A program made the translations under genes and the position numbers. Positions 34,106 through 47,149 of a DNA stretch of 64,000 bases are shown piece by piece (within the stretch, counting starts at the first letter, position 1; every line of letters begins with the position of its first letter). The DNA comes from Nymphaea colorata (taxonomy: Eukaryota; Streptophyta; Magnoliopsida; Nymphaeales; Nymphaeaceae), in contig NC_045140.1 of the NCBI RefSeq assembly GCF_008831285.2, positions 8,616,505 to 8,680,504 on the forward strand, given 5' to 3'. The notes beneath the pieces were generated by a model. That model was given only the letters and a program-made list of their open reading frames with translations, did no database searches and was not told the DNA's origin.

Positions 34106-36879
34106 CCCGGTGATTGGTATTTAGCTGGAGGGGTAAGCCTGATGGAGATCCCAAGCATCTTCAAGGGTGAGCCAATTTCAGTGGGGAGGAAACTAAATAA
34201 AATATAATAAATCTTCCCTTAGAACCAGTAAATTGTGGTCGTAAGCCTTGGAAGAAAGACCCGGTAAGCTTTATGAGTGGGATCCAAACGCTAACGGAAA
34301 GGTCTAAATCAACAATTCTAACATATGCCATAATCCCCACTCTTCATTTCTATATAATTTTTGTAGAATTTCATTTAATCAAATATCCAATAGAAACCTC
34401 ATCTGGGCAGCAAAACTCTGGTTGTGAAAGTATGGGAGCCTTTGAAAATATCAAGTGGTTAGATCCAAATGGAAAGCTAGAACTTGGTAAGCTCAATGCT
34501 TTGGATCCAAATGATATCCTCAAGGACCCAAATTGACAAGATCATGACACATGGCACTCCATCATTCCAGACCGCCAATCTTCTTCAAATTACAGAGTGC
34601 CATGATTAAAGTATATAAATGGGGGACGGCATCATGATCTCACCCTCTTCATTTTTTCAGCAGTTGAGGAAGAGCAATTAGTGTGTGAGAGACCCCATTT
34701 AGGGCTTTCAAGATTGAGCTTGAAGGAGAGTTCACGCCATCCTCAAGCTTCACAAGCTGTCGTTAAGGAAACGAAGAATCAAGGAATGGCTGCATGTTCT
34801 CAAAGGTCTCATATAGGGGTGGAGCCTTTTTTATTTTTTTTTTCCCTTCAATGGAGCACTAACTAACTATATGGTTAAAAAATTATTAATTGACCATGGG
34901 GTAGTGAATCGGAGCTTGTGAGACTACCCATATAACTGGACCTAACTTCAACACTAAATTAACCTTCTAATAAACCGATATCACTTGCCTGCGCCCCTGG
35001 TCTGATAGAAAGCCAGCACGTGACCCAGACCATTAAAGTTGAAATATAGGCTGATCAATTTAAGGCTAGAAGGCGAGGATCTCGCTTCAGCCGCCGTAAT
35101 CAACGCAAATTTTTTAAAGTCTACTTTTAACATTTTTCAAACATTTTAGAGGGAATTTACAATAATTTTTAAAAATTTTGGACCTAAAATGTTTTGATTT
35201 CCGATATGAGACCAATTTGGATCAAATTTCAGACCTTAGCCATGTCAATCAAGAGCAAAGCTAGAAATTTTTTATCAGGGGACTCTAATTAATTTTTTTA
35301 AATTTTGACACCATGAAATATCATTTTTCAAAATATTTATATAGAACAAGTTAATTTTTTAAGAATTTATATGTAATTTGTTTTTTTTAAAATTTGTGGT
35401 GTCAACATTTGTCAAAGGGATTTGACATGGCTAAAGGCCAATCCCTATGAGTCAAAGCCTACTATAAAAAAAAATAAAAAAATTGAGAAATTCGTAATAA
35501 TTCTTAAAAGATTTAAAATTTGAATTTTGGTTCCATTTTTGCTTATAATTAACCTGGATTTTCCACTCTTGGGTTTGGGCTAATTCAATAGAGAGTTTTT
35601 GAACCTTCTGAGTCTCTCTTCTTCTCTCAACTCAATTTCCTCTCTACCTTCCCCACCTTCTCTTTCATCCTTTTCATCGTTTTCCTCTTTTTTCAACAAC
35701 TTCTAGCCCCCATTTCCAGCAACAAGAGGCCTTGAAAGAGCACGTGGGAGACCCTTGGTGACTTTCTTCAACTAGTTGGAATCCTCATTTTGAGGCCTTA
35801 TGAAGCACAGGAGCCATCTCTTCATCGATTATACCATCACAAGGTATAATCACTCTCTTTTATTTGCTTTCTGTTTAGTTTTCTCCTCACAGCCATACAA
35901 GGGGGCTCTTGAAACATCGTCTGTAATCTCTCTCTTATGTGCATTGGAGCATGAACATGGAGAGCTAAACCTCTTTCTTCTAAATCTAAACTGGCATGAT
36001 GCGTGTTTCTTTCTTTATATCTCTTCCCAAATGATTGTTTTGCTTATATCTCTATTAAATAAGTGGTGTGCCCATGTGAATAACTAATTTTCCATTCTTG
36101 AATGATTGAAGGAAGATGGTCATAGCTTGAGAATGAGATTTCCATTCATTTATATTGATTTGAACTTGAGGTTTGCTCAACCCAAAAAAACCTTGCAGAT
36201 ATGTATGTGTTGATATGCCTCTTCAAGTCATCTTTACAACTAGTTTAAAAAAGACCTTTTTGACAATTTTTTAGTTCTGTTTTCTTCAATAAACCACCTA
36301 TTGACCATCCCGTTAGTGGGTCCTAAAAAGTATTTCCTAAAGACGCAGCACCCATTTGATATAATTGGAGCAAAACGTGAGGCTTCTTCATCAACTTCTT
36401 CTAGCATGGATGATTCTCATTCGTAGTTTAGTCGTCATCCTATACTTAATGGTGAGAGGGGGCATATTCTTGCTACTCATATGATTAAATGGGATATTTT
36501 CAAAATATTTCCAGGGAAACACCTACTCGGGGATTCGCCAGATTTATTCAAAAAAAAAAAAGGAAAGTTAGATACAAAAAGACTACACAAAAATGAAACT
36601 TGCACAAAATTGACAACCCCCATAACATAAAACAGAGAGAAATCATCAACTCGCACCCCAGTGCTCCCATTCCTTATAATAACTTCTGCCGATATCTGAA
36701 AGCAGTAACGCCATTAGTTCTGAGGACATTTCACCGAGAACCATTTTCAAAACTCGCATCTTTGAAGGCTACAAAATTAGTAAGGACTTGAACTATATGT
36801 CATGACGGTTGCACCAATGCGCCCACCATTTACAGTTCGAGCAAACCTGAACCTCATCTGGCTCCAATGAAGAGAAAGA
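32481..36879. other. Non-coding region with repeat remnants
   Basis: It holds diverged ATCCAAATCCGAATC-type DNA (33400-34060), a 42-base T run (34065-34106) and a possible TATA box (GTATATAAATGGGGG at 34611-34625) followed by short frames only. The repeat copy at 35245-35450 matches 16625-16805. The TATA-like site could belong to a solo LTR or unannotated transcript, but nothing downstream supports a gene. Confidence 0.45.
35245..35450 (+). repeat. Interspersed repeat, second copy
   Basis: It has the same block order as the minus-strand copy at 16625-16805: AGAAATTTTTTATCAGG, then TTTTTAAATTTTGACACC, then a stretch of poly-T interrupted by AAAATATTTATATAGAAC. Homology is diverged and the boundaries are approximate. 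Confidence 0.55.
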
Positions 36880-39800
36880 GTTTAAACCCCAATCAAGAGC
36901 CCAAGCATTCTAGTTCTATTATGTTGTGCATGCACACCACCTGAATGGAAACACGGTTGCCAATTCCCCAGAACCATGGCGCCCAAACAATGCCGGAGTG
37001 CATCCAGACGCCAATAGCTTATCAAACCATTGGCTCCCACCTGAGCTTTAGAAAGTGCTGAATGCATGTGTTCCAGAGGTCATGATGCGTGGCTCTTACA
37101 CCCTCCCCTTGGTGCCGGAGTAGATTCTTTTTCTACCAAATCCACCAGATGAGAAGGTGGAAACAACACCAACATTTAGCAATGACATCATTTGTAATTC
37201 TTTCCCCCATCCATCAATTCAAGGCTCGGACAAGGGAAGAAGGGAGACTAACAAACTCTGAATTTATCAAGTAAAGATTTCTACACGTCTTTAATCAACC
37301 TACAACCAAAAAAGATGTGATCCACACTCTTAGACTGAGCATGGCAGAAATTGCTCATAGATGCAAGTTAGAAGCTGAACCTTTGAAGGCGATCATCCAA
37401 AAATAGTCTATGCCCGCATCTTAAAAAGAGAGCAAAATTAGTCCTAGGATATGAATTCACATCCCATGTATGATTCCTCTATTGCTCAATCATGTCTTTC
37501 TTGCGAGTGACCTCTCAAAGCAAAGGTCGAGTTATAGGTTGAGAGTTTTTGCCTGTCAAAGCTACACGGTCCTAAGTGGCACTGGTTAATGAGAGAACCT
37601 GAGCCCCTCGGCGAATATTGGAGAAGGCACTCCTTCTCTTTAGGTTTGCATTAAGCATGTCTTTTCATATGGAGTCCCACATAACATGCGAGGCTAGGGA
37701 CAAATAACTACATACAAAGTTGTTAATGAGAGGCTCTCCACATCAATGATTTGTCCACAGTTAAACATTGTTGCCATTACGAGGAATCCACATGATTTTA
37801 TGCTTAACATTTTGTCAACTCTTAAAAATGACATTCCAACAATAAGATTCATGTTTAAAGGACCTAGCAATCCGAAGACCCATGCGCTTCAAATATTTGG
37901 TCCTCATAGGTTCTGCCCAAAAGGATTCTGACTTTGAAGCCCTTACTACAAGAATTGCCAAAGTTGAGGTGTTAGTCTCCTTAAATTTTTGGGACCCCAA
38001 CTTAGACAAGTACACGTTGTCCCACTTAATGAGGTGCATGGCTTTCTTGACCTTCGAGTTTCCTTAGATTAACTTGCTACATGGAATCTCAAGATGGGAA
38101 ATGGCATTTCTGGGGAGTTTAAGCACATGCTGTAAGATCATTTGGTGGGCCGGCATATGTCTATGAGGAATTTCAGACATTATGGCTGTCTTAATGTAAA
38201 TATCCGCTTAAGTGATTGCATTTCGAGATATTACGTCATTTTAGATGGTATGAGGTAATTTTGAAATGTATAGATACCAGTACGCAATTACGGACTTTTT
38301 GATGGGTTGAATCTGTAATTGTCCTCGTTATATAATGGTAGTGGTCCCTGGGGTCGTGTGAATGGTTGCCTTTGGATTCTAGGGTTTTCTCTTCCCCATT
38401 TGAGAGAGACCTCAAACGCACCGCACGTACCCTGGAAGACCCTGCTGCGATCTTCCCGTGCACCAGATCAGATGGATTCAGGTACGCTTCCGCTTTAAGT
38501 TTAAGGTATTCAATGATTTAGCATGAGCATGATCCTGTTTAGGGTATATACGTTTGGTTTTGTATATGCGTTATGGGGAGAAGTCCCAACACATGCATCC
38601 AATATTGAGGGATACTCGATAGAACATACTGTATGACGCATGCTCTGCTTGCATAGGAGAGAAGTTGTTTCAATGATGCAAGCCAATCCTCTACTTTGCC
38701 AAATAGGAATAGACATTGCCCTTTAGATAAATCCTCCAATTGCAAAGCGAAGCCAAGATACTTGATAGGAAGGATTCCCTGTTCCACATAAGAACATGAT
38801 CCAATAGTTGAAGATCCGTCAGAATCGTATTGAAAGGAACAATTGAGATTTTGTCGTGGTTTACCTTCATTCCTGCAAGACTCTCAAACTCAAGAACCTT
38901 AAGGAGCAGTGTTTCTAACATCTCTTTTATTGCTTAGAAAAAAGAAAACTATCAACAACATAACATATATAACGCATCACACGATGACCACTTCTAAGAG
39001 AGGGGAGTGATCAGCTTATTCAGAACTGCAGTTTGGAAGCTTCGAGAAAAAAATTGCACAACACCTAGAAAGAGGTAGGGAGAGAGAGAGAGAGGGAGAG
39101 AGGATTCCATTGGTGAAGTCCTTTCTTAAGAAAAAAAACTAGTTACCATTTGTACCATTAACGGGAATAGCCATGGAGACTAAGGAAACAAACATCATTA
39201 ACTTCTAAATCTTTTGTTTTGTGAATCCCAAGTGCCTCAATGCAGTTTCAAGAAATTCCCAACTCACCCTATCATAAGCTTAGCTTAGTTCAATTTTTAA
39301 AGAAGCTACCTTCTCTTTCTTCAGGCTCATGGAATGAATCCGTTCATAAGCAAGCAGAAAACCTCTTATATACTGTGGCCAAGGAAAAACGCATGTTGGT
39401 TGAAAGAAATGACCACACAAGATGAGCTTCAGGCGAGCAACCATGATAAGTCTAATGAACTTGACAACACTTTTGCAAAGAGACGTTGACCAGAAGTTGA
39501 GAATATTCACCTAGCTTTGGGAATAAGAACAGCATGTGTTTTATTAATCCTTTTGACTATCGTACCTTGAAGAAAAAAATCCCTAATCACTTTAGATATG
39601 TCATCCTTTACTAAAATTCTGGTTTTCCTAAAAATTTATAATGGGGGAATCTATTAGGGCCCGAGGCTGCATCATTGTCAGGATTGCCCAACTAATTTCT
39701 GCATCGGAAATGGGTGCTAGCAGCTTAAAATTATTCTTCATGGAATCCATTGGTTCCTCAGCCATATTTGGGAGAATATCACCCAATGCATTTTCTATAC

Positions 39801-42800
39801 ATAGGAGCTCCTCGAAATGATTGTTGCATGCCTCTAGAATAAGTTCATGATCCTCTAATCGAATGTCTCTAACTTCCATTGCATTAGTAGTTTTTCTCCT
39901 CATGTGTTTCTCACTAGCAATTGCATGAAACAATTTGGTATTTGCATCACCACTTTGAAGCCACTTGACTCCATTTTTGATGCCAGAAAGTCTTCTCTCA
40001 TAGTCAGGAATTTATCCACCTCCCTTTTCCTATTTGTCTAAGAGATAAGCACATCAGGATTACCCGTTCATACATCCAATCGAAGGAGTTGTAGCTACTT
40101 TTGATGCTTCCCTCCTTAGCCACTTTTCCATTTTCTAGCCTCCAATGAACTCCTTCAAACTTGCGAACATGAGCTATCATAGGGCAACCATCAGGCCCCA
40201 TGGACCACACTCTATGAATGTCTTCAACATGCTTTTCATGTTCCAGCTAACAAGAATAGAACCGAAAACATATTTGCCAAGGGGACTATCTAAAATGCAT
40301 TTAGAGGAAAAAATAAGAGGCCACTGTGATAAGAAGAAAAGCACGATAGGAAGGTGAGATCAACTGAACTTTGAGTGCTTTCCATCTACACCTTATTTAT
40401 AAAACATCTGCCGATCTTGCTCATTACATTATTTGCCCCCATGCCCAATTCCTAATTTGGTCCAAAGGTAAAAAATAACCAGTTACCTAAAATTCATCAA
40501 GGTATCTACAACATACATTTTGCCTACACAAGCAAGTTTTGGATAAAACTCTAGAATTCATTTATTATTATCTAGGGTGGCTTGCTTTGGATTTGGCAAG
40601 AGAAATGTATATAGATATATTTAAGATCTTTTGTCTCATGGTAGCCTGCTCCAACCCCCTTAGTGGCGTTGAGTTTCTCGACCCTTTGACTTAGGATTAG
40701 TCAGTTCCTTCTTAAGTTCAATTTCTATTAGAGGGTGAATGGGTACACTCGATGATACGAATCACTTGAAAAATAAACGAGAGAAGTCCTATTTGTTCAA
40801 ACCTTATGGCACAATCTGATGGTAGACTTGCACCACCTGTGTCCACATTCCTACAACTTTGAATGGCCTAAAGTCATATCACCTCAGAGGAAAGCCCTCT
40901 TGTTAAGAGTGCTTATCTTTTGTGAGCTCATATTTTTCATTGATTTAAGGAAGTGAAATCATAAAGCATTGGAATCAGAAATTTCATGCAATTCACTGTA
41001 GTTCATAAAATTCATAAAAGCAACGTAGGCAACAAAGGCAAACACTTGACCCAATTTCTCTTCTCCACTACAAATCAAATCAAAATCCCCACGTAAACAT
41101 AGGACTTTTTTTATAAGAGATCTTTCTAAATATGATACTCGGTATTCATATAGACTTTAATAGCATCACGATCAAAGTTAGCACCCAAGAGAGAAAACTT
41201 ATAGTCAACTTAGTATTTATAGGTTTGAGCCCAGATCAACGAAATGGTAGAATCCCTCCATAGAATGATCATATGGACCCAAAAATATTCTGCCTCCAAA
41301 TTAAAACAAAAGGAGTAACCCGAAAAATTGAGTTCAACTTAAAAAAAATATTCATATGAAGCATTGAATCAACCATTACCAATAAATCTGGTTTGATGCC
41401 CTAACCATGAAGCAGAGCTCCCTTCGGGAAGCTTTGCCTACCAAACTGCAAGCATTCCAACTAATGCACTTCCTTGAGAGCTGAAGATGGAAAGAGTTCT
41501 TGTAACTGATGCACAACAGTCTCTGCATTGCCCTAAATTTTCCTTATCATCAATCATCATCTCTAACGCATGCACAAAGCCAAGAGCTCTGCGAACTGCC
41601 ACTCCGAATCACCACCTCTTGGGTCATCCAACCACCTCCAAAGTCCAAACCCCCCATCTCATCTCAATAGTGGGTTAGGCCGTCCATTTGTATCCTTGAA
41701 AGAGGCTGATTGATATCCACCTTATCAAGCAGAACTTGACTTACCCTTGCTTTCCTTCTTCTTGAAGTTCAAAAGCTCTTTGCACTTAAGGGAGAACTTC
41801 CTCCTCTACTTGGGGAGGACGACTTCTTCACTTTTCAATACTCTTTACTAACTTCAACCCTCCCAATAGCAGCCTTTACACTTGCACTCCTAGCTTGGAG
41901 ACATGTACCACCTTGTAATTGGGAACCCCTCCGTGGCATGACCAAAACTGTTGGTACTAATGACCGACATACCTCTTGCATCCAAAATCACCTTTTGGGC
42001 ACAATTTTTCATCTTTTCATTGTCTTAAGAATATGCTTCAACAGATGTATGCCCTTCAACCATTTTTTGTTGCACTCCGCTCTACGGCCGTAGTTTATGG
42101 TTGGCTTATTTGTCAGCAACTTTAGTTTCTGCATTTTCCTTTTCAACATCTAACACCTTGAACTTGTTGAAAGTCTATCCATCATGATTCTACCTGGGAT
42201 GGGATTTCAACTCCCTCTTCTTGGTGATTTTATCCTCAGATCACTCATTGTGAACATTTTCTTGCTTCCCCTCCACTCGAAGCTCTACATAGTGTGCATA
42301 AAGTCAACTCACTGATCGACATACAGATTACTTACCATGAACTCATACTCTATAACTTGGGATAGGACCCACCCTTCTTCAACCTCAAGCTCCACCCTGT
42401 CCAATTGGGACGAATCCCAGCTGAACCTCCAACTAGATTCAGCCGAAACCAAATGTCTTCATGTGCACAATATACTGATCTATGCCCACCAATTGAGCTT
42501 CAATCATGCTTGCAAAAGTGGAGAAGGTTCATTGGTCCCATACCAAAGATGGGAAGCCTAGGAGCCAGATCTAAAGCCACTCTGTTGCCAACACTTCCAT
42601 CTTTAGCTCCCTCCCTAGCCACCATCAGTTTCCAACAAAGTTATTGCTGCCAAGCTTCCATATGGCCAGCTAGATTATGTAGTTTGTCTCATCCTCAGAC
42701 GACACTGAAAACAAGAAACTTGTCCTTTCCAATTGAAGAAAACTTAACCGAATGATGAGTAGACCACAAGTTCCTTAAGTTCTTGAACACGTATTGATAG

Positions 42801-43037
42801 TCAAGACAGATTGACCATTCCCCTTGCATTAACAGCAACCACTGAGAATTGAAAGGGTTGCTTCATAATTTGATATGAAGACCTAGCGATGAAGAAACAC
42901 TTTTTTCTTCTAACTTTCTTGACTTCCAATGGGGGAAGGTCCATGCAGCTTATGTCCTCCATCTTACCCTCCACAATGAATCCTATGAGCGGGAGGCAAA
43001 ACCCTCCTTCAAACTGCAAGCGAGCGTGCCACACTCA

Positions 43038-43060
<23 letters not shown>
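36880..43060 (-). pseudogene. Long decayed LINE (L1-type) with ORF1-like, endonuclease, reverse transcriptase and zinc-knuckle remnants
   Basis: On the minus strand, from right to left: an ORF1 (gag-like) remnant at 43034-42801 (GFCLPLIGFIVEGKMED); endonuclease trace LRGDFDLICSGEEKLG at about 41095-41045, recalling the GDFN box; reverse transcriptase start FHAIASEKHMRRKT at 39933 and following; GFLLAYERIHSM near 39375; KVNHDKISI near 38850; LPIKYLGFALQLEDLSKGQC near 38773-38714. These are followed by LIKWDNVYLSKLG (38033 down) and the zinc-binding region DDRLQRFSF, then SKSVDHIFFGC (about 37405-37290). Stops and shifts are everywhere; near 38965 the YADD active-site box reads YVVD. L1 proteins nick DNA and copy their RNA into it; this copy is dead. 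A plastid fragment (40660-40707) interrupts it. Neither poly(A) end nor target duplication was found. Confidence 0.78.
40660..40707 (+). other. Second plastid-derived fragment, 48 bp
   Basis: These 48 bases are identical to the reverse complement of 9931-9978, which is the spacer preceding plastid trnV-GAC (contains TTCTCGACCCTTTGACTTAG). Flanking sequences differ, and here the fragment sits inside the decayed LINE. Either plastid DNA inserted twice or one copy served as template for the other. Confidence 0.85.

Positions 43061-43092
<32 letters not shown>
43040..43092. repeat. (TA)n microsatellite
   Basis: About 26 TA units at the 5' edge of the LINE remnant. Confidence 0.95.
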
Positions 43093-43096
<4 letters not shown>

Positions 43097-44588
43097 ACTC
43101 TCACAGTGCATAGATATCAACCCCTAATTTTCCTTGGCTAAAAATTTACTCACATCATCAAGCCAAAATCAAAGCAGTATATTCATCATTGGAGCTATGC
43201 TCTGCAGCTGATAGACCAAATTTATTTTCAAGAAAACTTTTAAATTGAGGAGTCTCATAATAAAAATATTTTCTAAATTAACATTGAAAATGTCCCTCAA
43301 ATGGATTAATATCTAGATATATGCAATGGTAGTAATGTTTTTAGATGAATGATTTGGTATGAATGAATGATACATTTTCAAGAATGCAAAATTTAGGCAA
43401 TAATATATGTACAAGTATTTATGTGATTCAAGAATGCTCACAAGTACTCCTCTAAAAAAGTTTAAGCAAGATGAGGTGGCACTCTAATTGTTTTAAAGTT
43501 TTATGAAATGAAGAAAAGAGTAAGACTTAGAAAGAAACATATTTTGAATTTAGTTGACAAAACATATAGAGTGACATTTTGAAAGCCTGTTAAATGAGGA
43601 AGTTTAAATACTTCGAAACTCCCTAGAGATAAATAAAATTAGATTTGGTCTTTGGAAACCTTGCTAAATATGAAATCAATTTGGTTGGATGGTGTTTCCC
43701 TTTGAATCTTAAGTAGATTCAAGATTTTACTCTAATTTGGCACTTTGTCAAAGCACTTAAGATCCATATCATGCATTGCACCGTATATAGTTTGAGAGTA
43801 ATGTTTAAGTGAATATGAAAATGTAACGAAAATGAACATAGCGTTGGACTTAAATGCCCTTAGTAAAGATGTCAGGAGTGCTAAGCCTCCTACCGATGGG
43901 TGGGCACCCTTTCCCCAAAAAAACTCTTTTTGGCATCCCAAAAGAAATGTTGCAATGCAAGCAACCATAAATTTGGAGAGAAGGAGGAGGAGGAAGGGAA
44001 TCAGTTTGTTCCTTATGAAGGAGGCAGGTTAGGCAGGTCAACTCTCAAGTTCACTTTAGGTAGGTGTCTTCTTGCTCAAGATTTCTCCTTAGCTCTCATT
44101 GTTCTTTCATTTTTCCTTCTTCCCCTTCATCTATTTATCTGCTATTTTCCATCCACGTGTCTCTCATGGTTCTACTCTCATGGTTCCTTCACGAACTCGT
44201 TTTGTTATTCAATGTCATCTCTTTTACAATCATCTATCATTTATGTCCAAATGGTGGTTGTGTATTCATTTCCTTAAATTAGTTAAAGGTTGAATATGTA
44301 TATGCAAGACATGTTTCATGGTTGTTTGTTGCTTTCAGTTCTAAGTTGATGGTTGATTAATGTTTCTAAAAATCTATATCTTCTACTCAGCTATTTAGGC
44401 CCACATTTTAGCTTTATCTTATGCAATGAATGTGTTTTTGTAGTTGTTGACATTATTTTCTCATTGTCATGTTGTGTGCATGATTTCAAGCTTGGAGTGA
44501 TGCAATTAGGTCTAGGGTCCCATCCCTTGTTATTATGAAAAGAATGCAAAAACTCTAAACAATGAAACAAGTAGCCATGGAAACCCTT
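43093..44588. other. No recognisable gene
   Basis: AT-rich DNA with short unconvincing frames, for example 43900-44277 on the plus strand. Nothing with a known domain was found between the two LINE remnants. Confidence 0.55.
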
Positions 44589-45811
44589 CTAATCCAGCCT
44601 AGAAAAGGCAAATGGGTATCCTAAATAACAGAAACAAAAGAAACAAGGCAAAAGACTGGACTTCCAGCTTCTAAATGAATTTAAGGGGATATCTTCTTGA
44701 AGAAGAGCTACAGTTTCAATTACGTGATTATTGTCCCTAAAAATAATGCGTCCTTCTCGGCACCATATACCACATCTGCCTCCTCTTCTATTGAAATGTG
44801 ATTTAATCGATGTTGTTGGATTGATTCGCCAATGAGACGGAGCTGCAATCAAGCATATGGTATTCATAGATTCAGCAAGCTGACAGACACAATATTGCAA
44901 GAAAGAAATTGCATCCCATTTATTTTTTATTTCTGCGAACCTGACACCAACTAAAATATTCAGGTCATCATTTATTGTCCTATTGAATACAGTTTTCTGG
45001 GTTTTACCATCAACCTTGCATATTGTTTGAACAAAAATCAAAGGCTGCCTAAAGGAAGGCCAAGGGTCTGAACGAATACTGAAGATAAGACAAATATCCT
45101 CCCAAAGGCCCTTACTTAAAACACCATCAGCAGTCCTCCTTCCTTCTTGCCTACAACAATTCCTATTCTTCCAAAACATCCAAACCATCATGGAGAAACA
45201 AAGAACCCACCCAACACTGCTTAATCCAATGGAGCCTAAACTTCATATTCTTTCAAGAAAGAAAGTCATTCTTGAGTGACTGAGCAGGTGTAATGGATAC
45301 ATTGAATTTGTCTGCATTGAAATTGCCCATGTGCCGTGCAAAGCTACAGTCAAAGAATAGATGGTGGGCTGATTCTACACTTCTCTCACATGTATAACAT
45401 CTGCTAGCTAGTGGAATTCCAAACCTTTGGATACGATCATCAATTAGGAGTTTACCTTCCATAGCTAAAAATGCACACCACTTGGCAAGAGGAATAGCTT
45501 TGCAAAGCCAAATTCCTTTACTTGACCTTTCAACTTCCCTCCTCTCGCTAGTACAATAAAAAATTTCACCAACTTTTAAAGAGGTAGCATCCAATGAACC
45601 CCACTGAGAGAATTTTTACTGTTGTTAAGACTTGTATTATCAAGCAAATGCTGAGTCCATCTTGAGACAGTAGATCTACCTCTGACTATTCCGTAGTCAT
45701 GAACAGCTCTTTCGACTGACCAGTTAAGAAAAATGTCATTTCTGCTGCTTCTATGAGAACCACTTCAGTACCAACAATAAAGCCCAACCCCAATTATCTA
45801 AACAGAAGCTT
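44589..45811 (-). pseudogene. LINE 3' portion (zinc-binding and RNase H-like region), split by a copia insertion
   Basis: Two open stretches on the minus strand. The first, 45594-45253, encodes the reverse-transcriptase zinc-binding domain: KGIWLCKAIPLAKWCAF, then GKLLIDDRIQRFGIPLASRC and CYTCERSVESAHHLFFDC with C-x2-C-x7-H-x5-C ligands. The second, 45191-44589 (200 residues), begins at the WKNRN motif and continues to an RNase H-like segment (GGRCGIWCREGRIIFRDNN). Between 45595 and 45811 the same protein continues in broken frames up to SFCLDNWGWALL at 45810-45775. The upstream protein resumes across the copia element at 52575-52640. A stop and frame change separate the two open stretches, so it is not functional. 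Confidence 0.8.
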
Positions 45812-45816
45812 ACTTT
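45812..45816. repeat. Left target-site duplication TACTT of the copia insertion
   Basis: TACTT lies directly before the TGTTGG terminus and is repeated at 52575-52579 directly after the AACA terminus. Confidence 0.95.
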
Positions 45817-46217
45817 GTTGGAACTTTGCGAGGAATCTAGATAGCGCACAAAACGAAAATGCAGAAATCGAAAGAGACATTCATGATTCATGTGTTTCAT
45901 ATAGGGCGGAAGAAGAACCTGTAGAGGCGACCGCCGACTGAATGTCGGTGGCTGTGGGAAGAACGGCTACAATCCCCATAGAGTCGTTCCCCAGCGGAGG
46001 TAGCGGCGGCGGTGGCGGCGGCAATGGGTTTCTCTCCTCAGCCATAGCAGCCCAGTGATGGGGACACAAGTCACATATGGCTAAGGGGACCGATTACCCA
46101 GACCGTAAAACTTGATGTGTCTCACACCATCACAAGACACGAGTATTTATACTTACGGTCTGAAACGGATATGGACCCGTATCGACGCAGGACTATCCAG
46201 ATGGGGAAATCCCAACA
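45817..46217 (-). repeat. 3' LTR of the copia element, 401 bp
   Basis: It runs from TGTTGGAACTTTGC on the plus strand to CCCAACA. It contains 54 bases (about 45928-45981) and 37 bases (about 46159-46195) that are absent from the other LTR. The first extra block is bordered by TAGAG on both sides, so a deletion in the 5' LTR between short repeats explains it. Confidence 0.95.
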
Positions 46218-46229
46218 ATCTCCCACTAG
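46218..46229 (-). promoter_or_regulatory. Polypurine tract of the copia element
   Basis: On the minus strand AGTGGGAGAT directly precedes the 3' LTR start TGTTGGGA. This is the usual copia plus-strand primer position and composition. Confidence 0.85.
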
Positions 46230-46417
46230 TCCAAGTCGATATCAAGGGTAAACAAAATGAATGGATTAGCCTTAAAATCCATTCCAAGGTCCCACCTTGT
46301 TGTCTTACAAAACTTCTCAACAAACAAATGAGAATACAAAATAAATAGACAACAAACTTAATGAGAATCAACAAACTGTATGTGATCACATTCATAAATG
46401 TTTGCATAATAGTGTGT

Positions 46418-47149
46418 TTACATTGAACTACACAAACCCATCCTCTTAACATGTTCAAAGAACATACCAGATGCTAGCGCTTTAGTAAGAGGATCTGCTA
46501 CCATATCTGTAGTTTCAATGTGTTGAATACACACTAGTTGATTCTCTGTCCTTTCCTTAACAACAAAATACTTAAGTTCCATATGCTTACAAGAAGTAGT
46601 ACTTTTGTTGTTGTTGGAAAAGGACACTGCAACTTCATTATCACAGTGAACCTTAAGTGGTCTATCAATAGAATCCACTATTTTGAGCTGTGAAATGAAA
46701 TTCTTTATCCAAATTGCCTGTGATGTAGTCTCATATAATGCAATGAATTCTGCTTCCATGGTGTGAGCAGTAGTCACAGTCTGCTTTTTGCTCCCCCATG
46801 AGATGACACCTCCTGATAGAAGGAAAACAAAACTAGTAATAGACTTTCTACTATCGGTACATCCTCCAAGATCGGCATCAGAATAGCCAATCACTTCTAA
46901 ATGGTCCACCTTGCGATATGTCAACATGTAATCTTTTGTCCCTTGCAAGTACCGCATGACTCTCTTTACGGCCTTCCAATGTGCCATGCCTGGATTAGAT
47001 TGAAATCTACCAAGCATGCCAACAGCAAAGGAAATGTCAGGCCTAGTACAAATCTGCGCATACTGCAAGCTGCCAACCGCAGATGCATATGGAATGTTGA
47101 TCATTTGTGCCTTTTCAAATTTGTCCTTTGGACAATCATTTAGGCTCAA
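46418..47149 (-). pseudogene. Copia RNase H region
   Basis: An open stretch of about 240 codons covers the end of reverse transcriptase (YASAVGSLQYAQICTRPDIS) and the copia RNase H domain (GYSDADLGGCTDSRKSITSF, then TMEAEFIALYETTSQAIWIK, HCDNEVAVSFSNN and VADPLTKAL). The domain removes element RNA from the DNA hybrid during copying. It is out of frame with the preceding reverse transcriptase by one base near 47149. Within itself it looks undamaged and ends in the normal copia position, about 200 bp before the 3' LTR. Confidence 0.9.
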
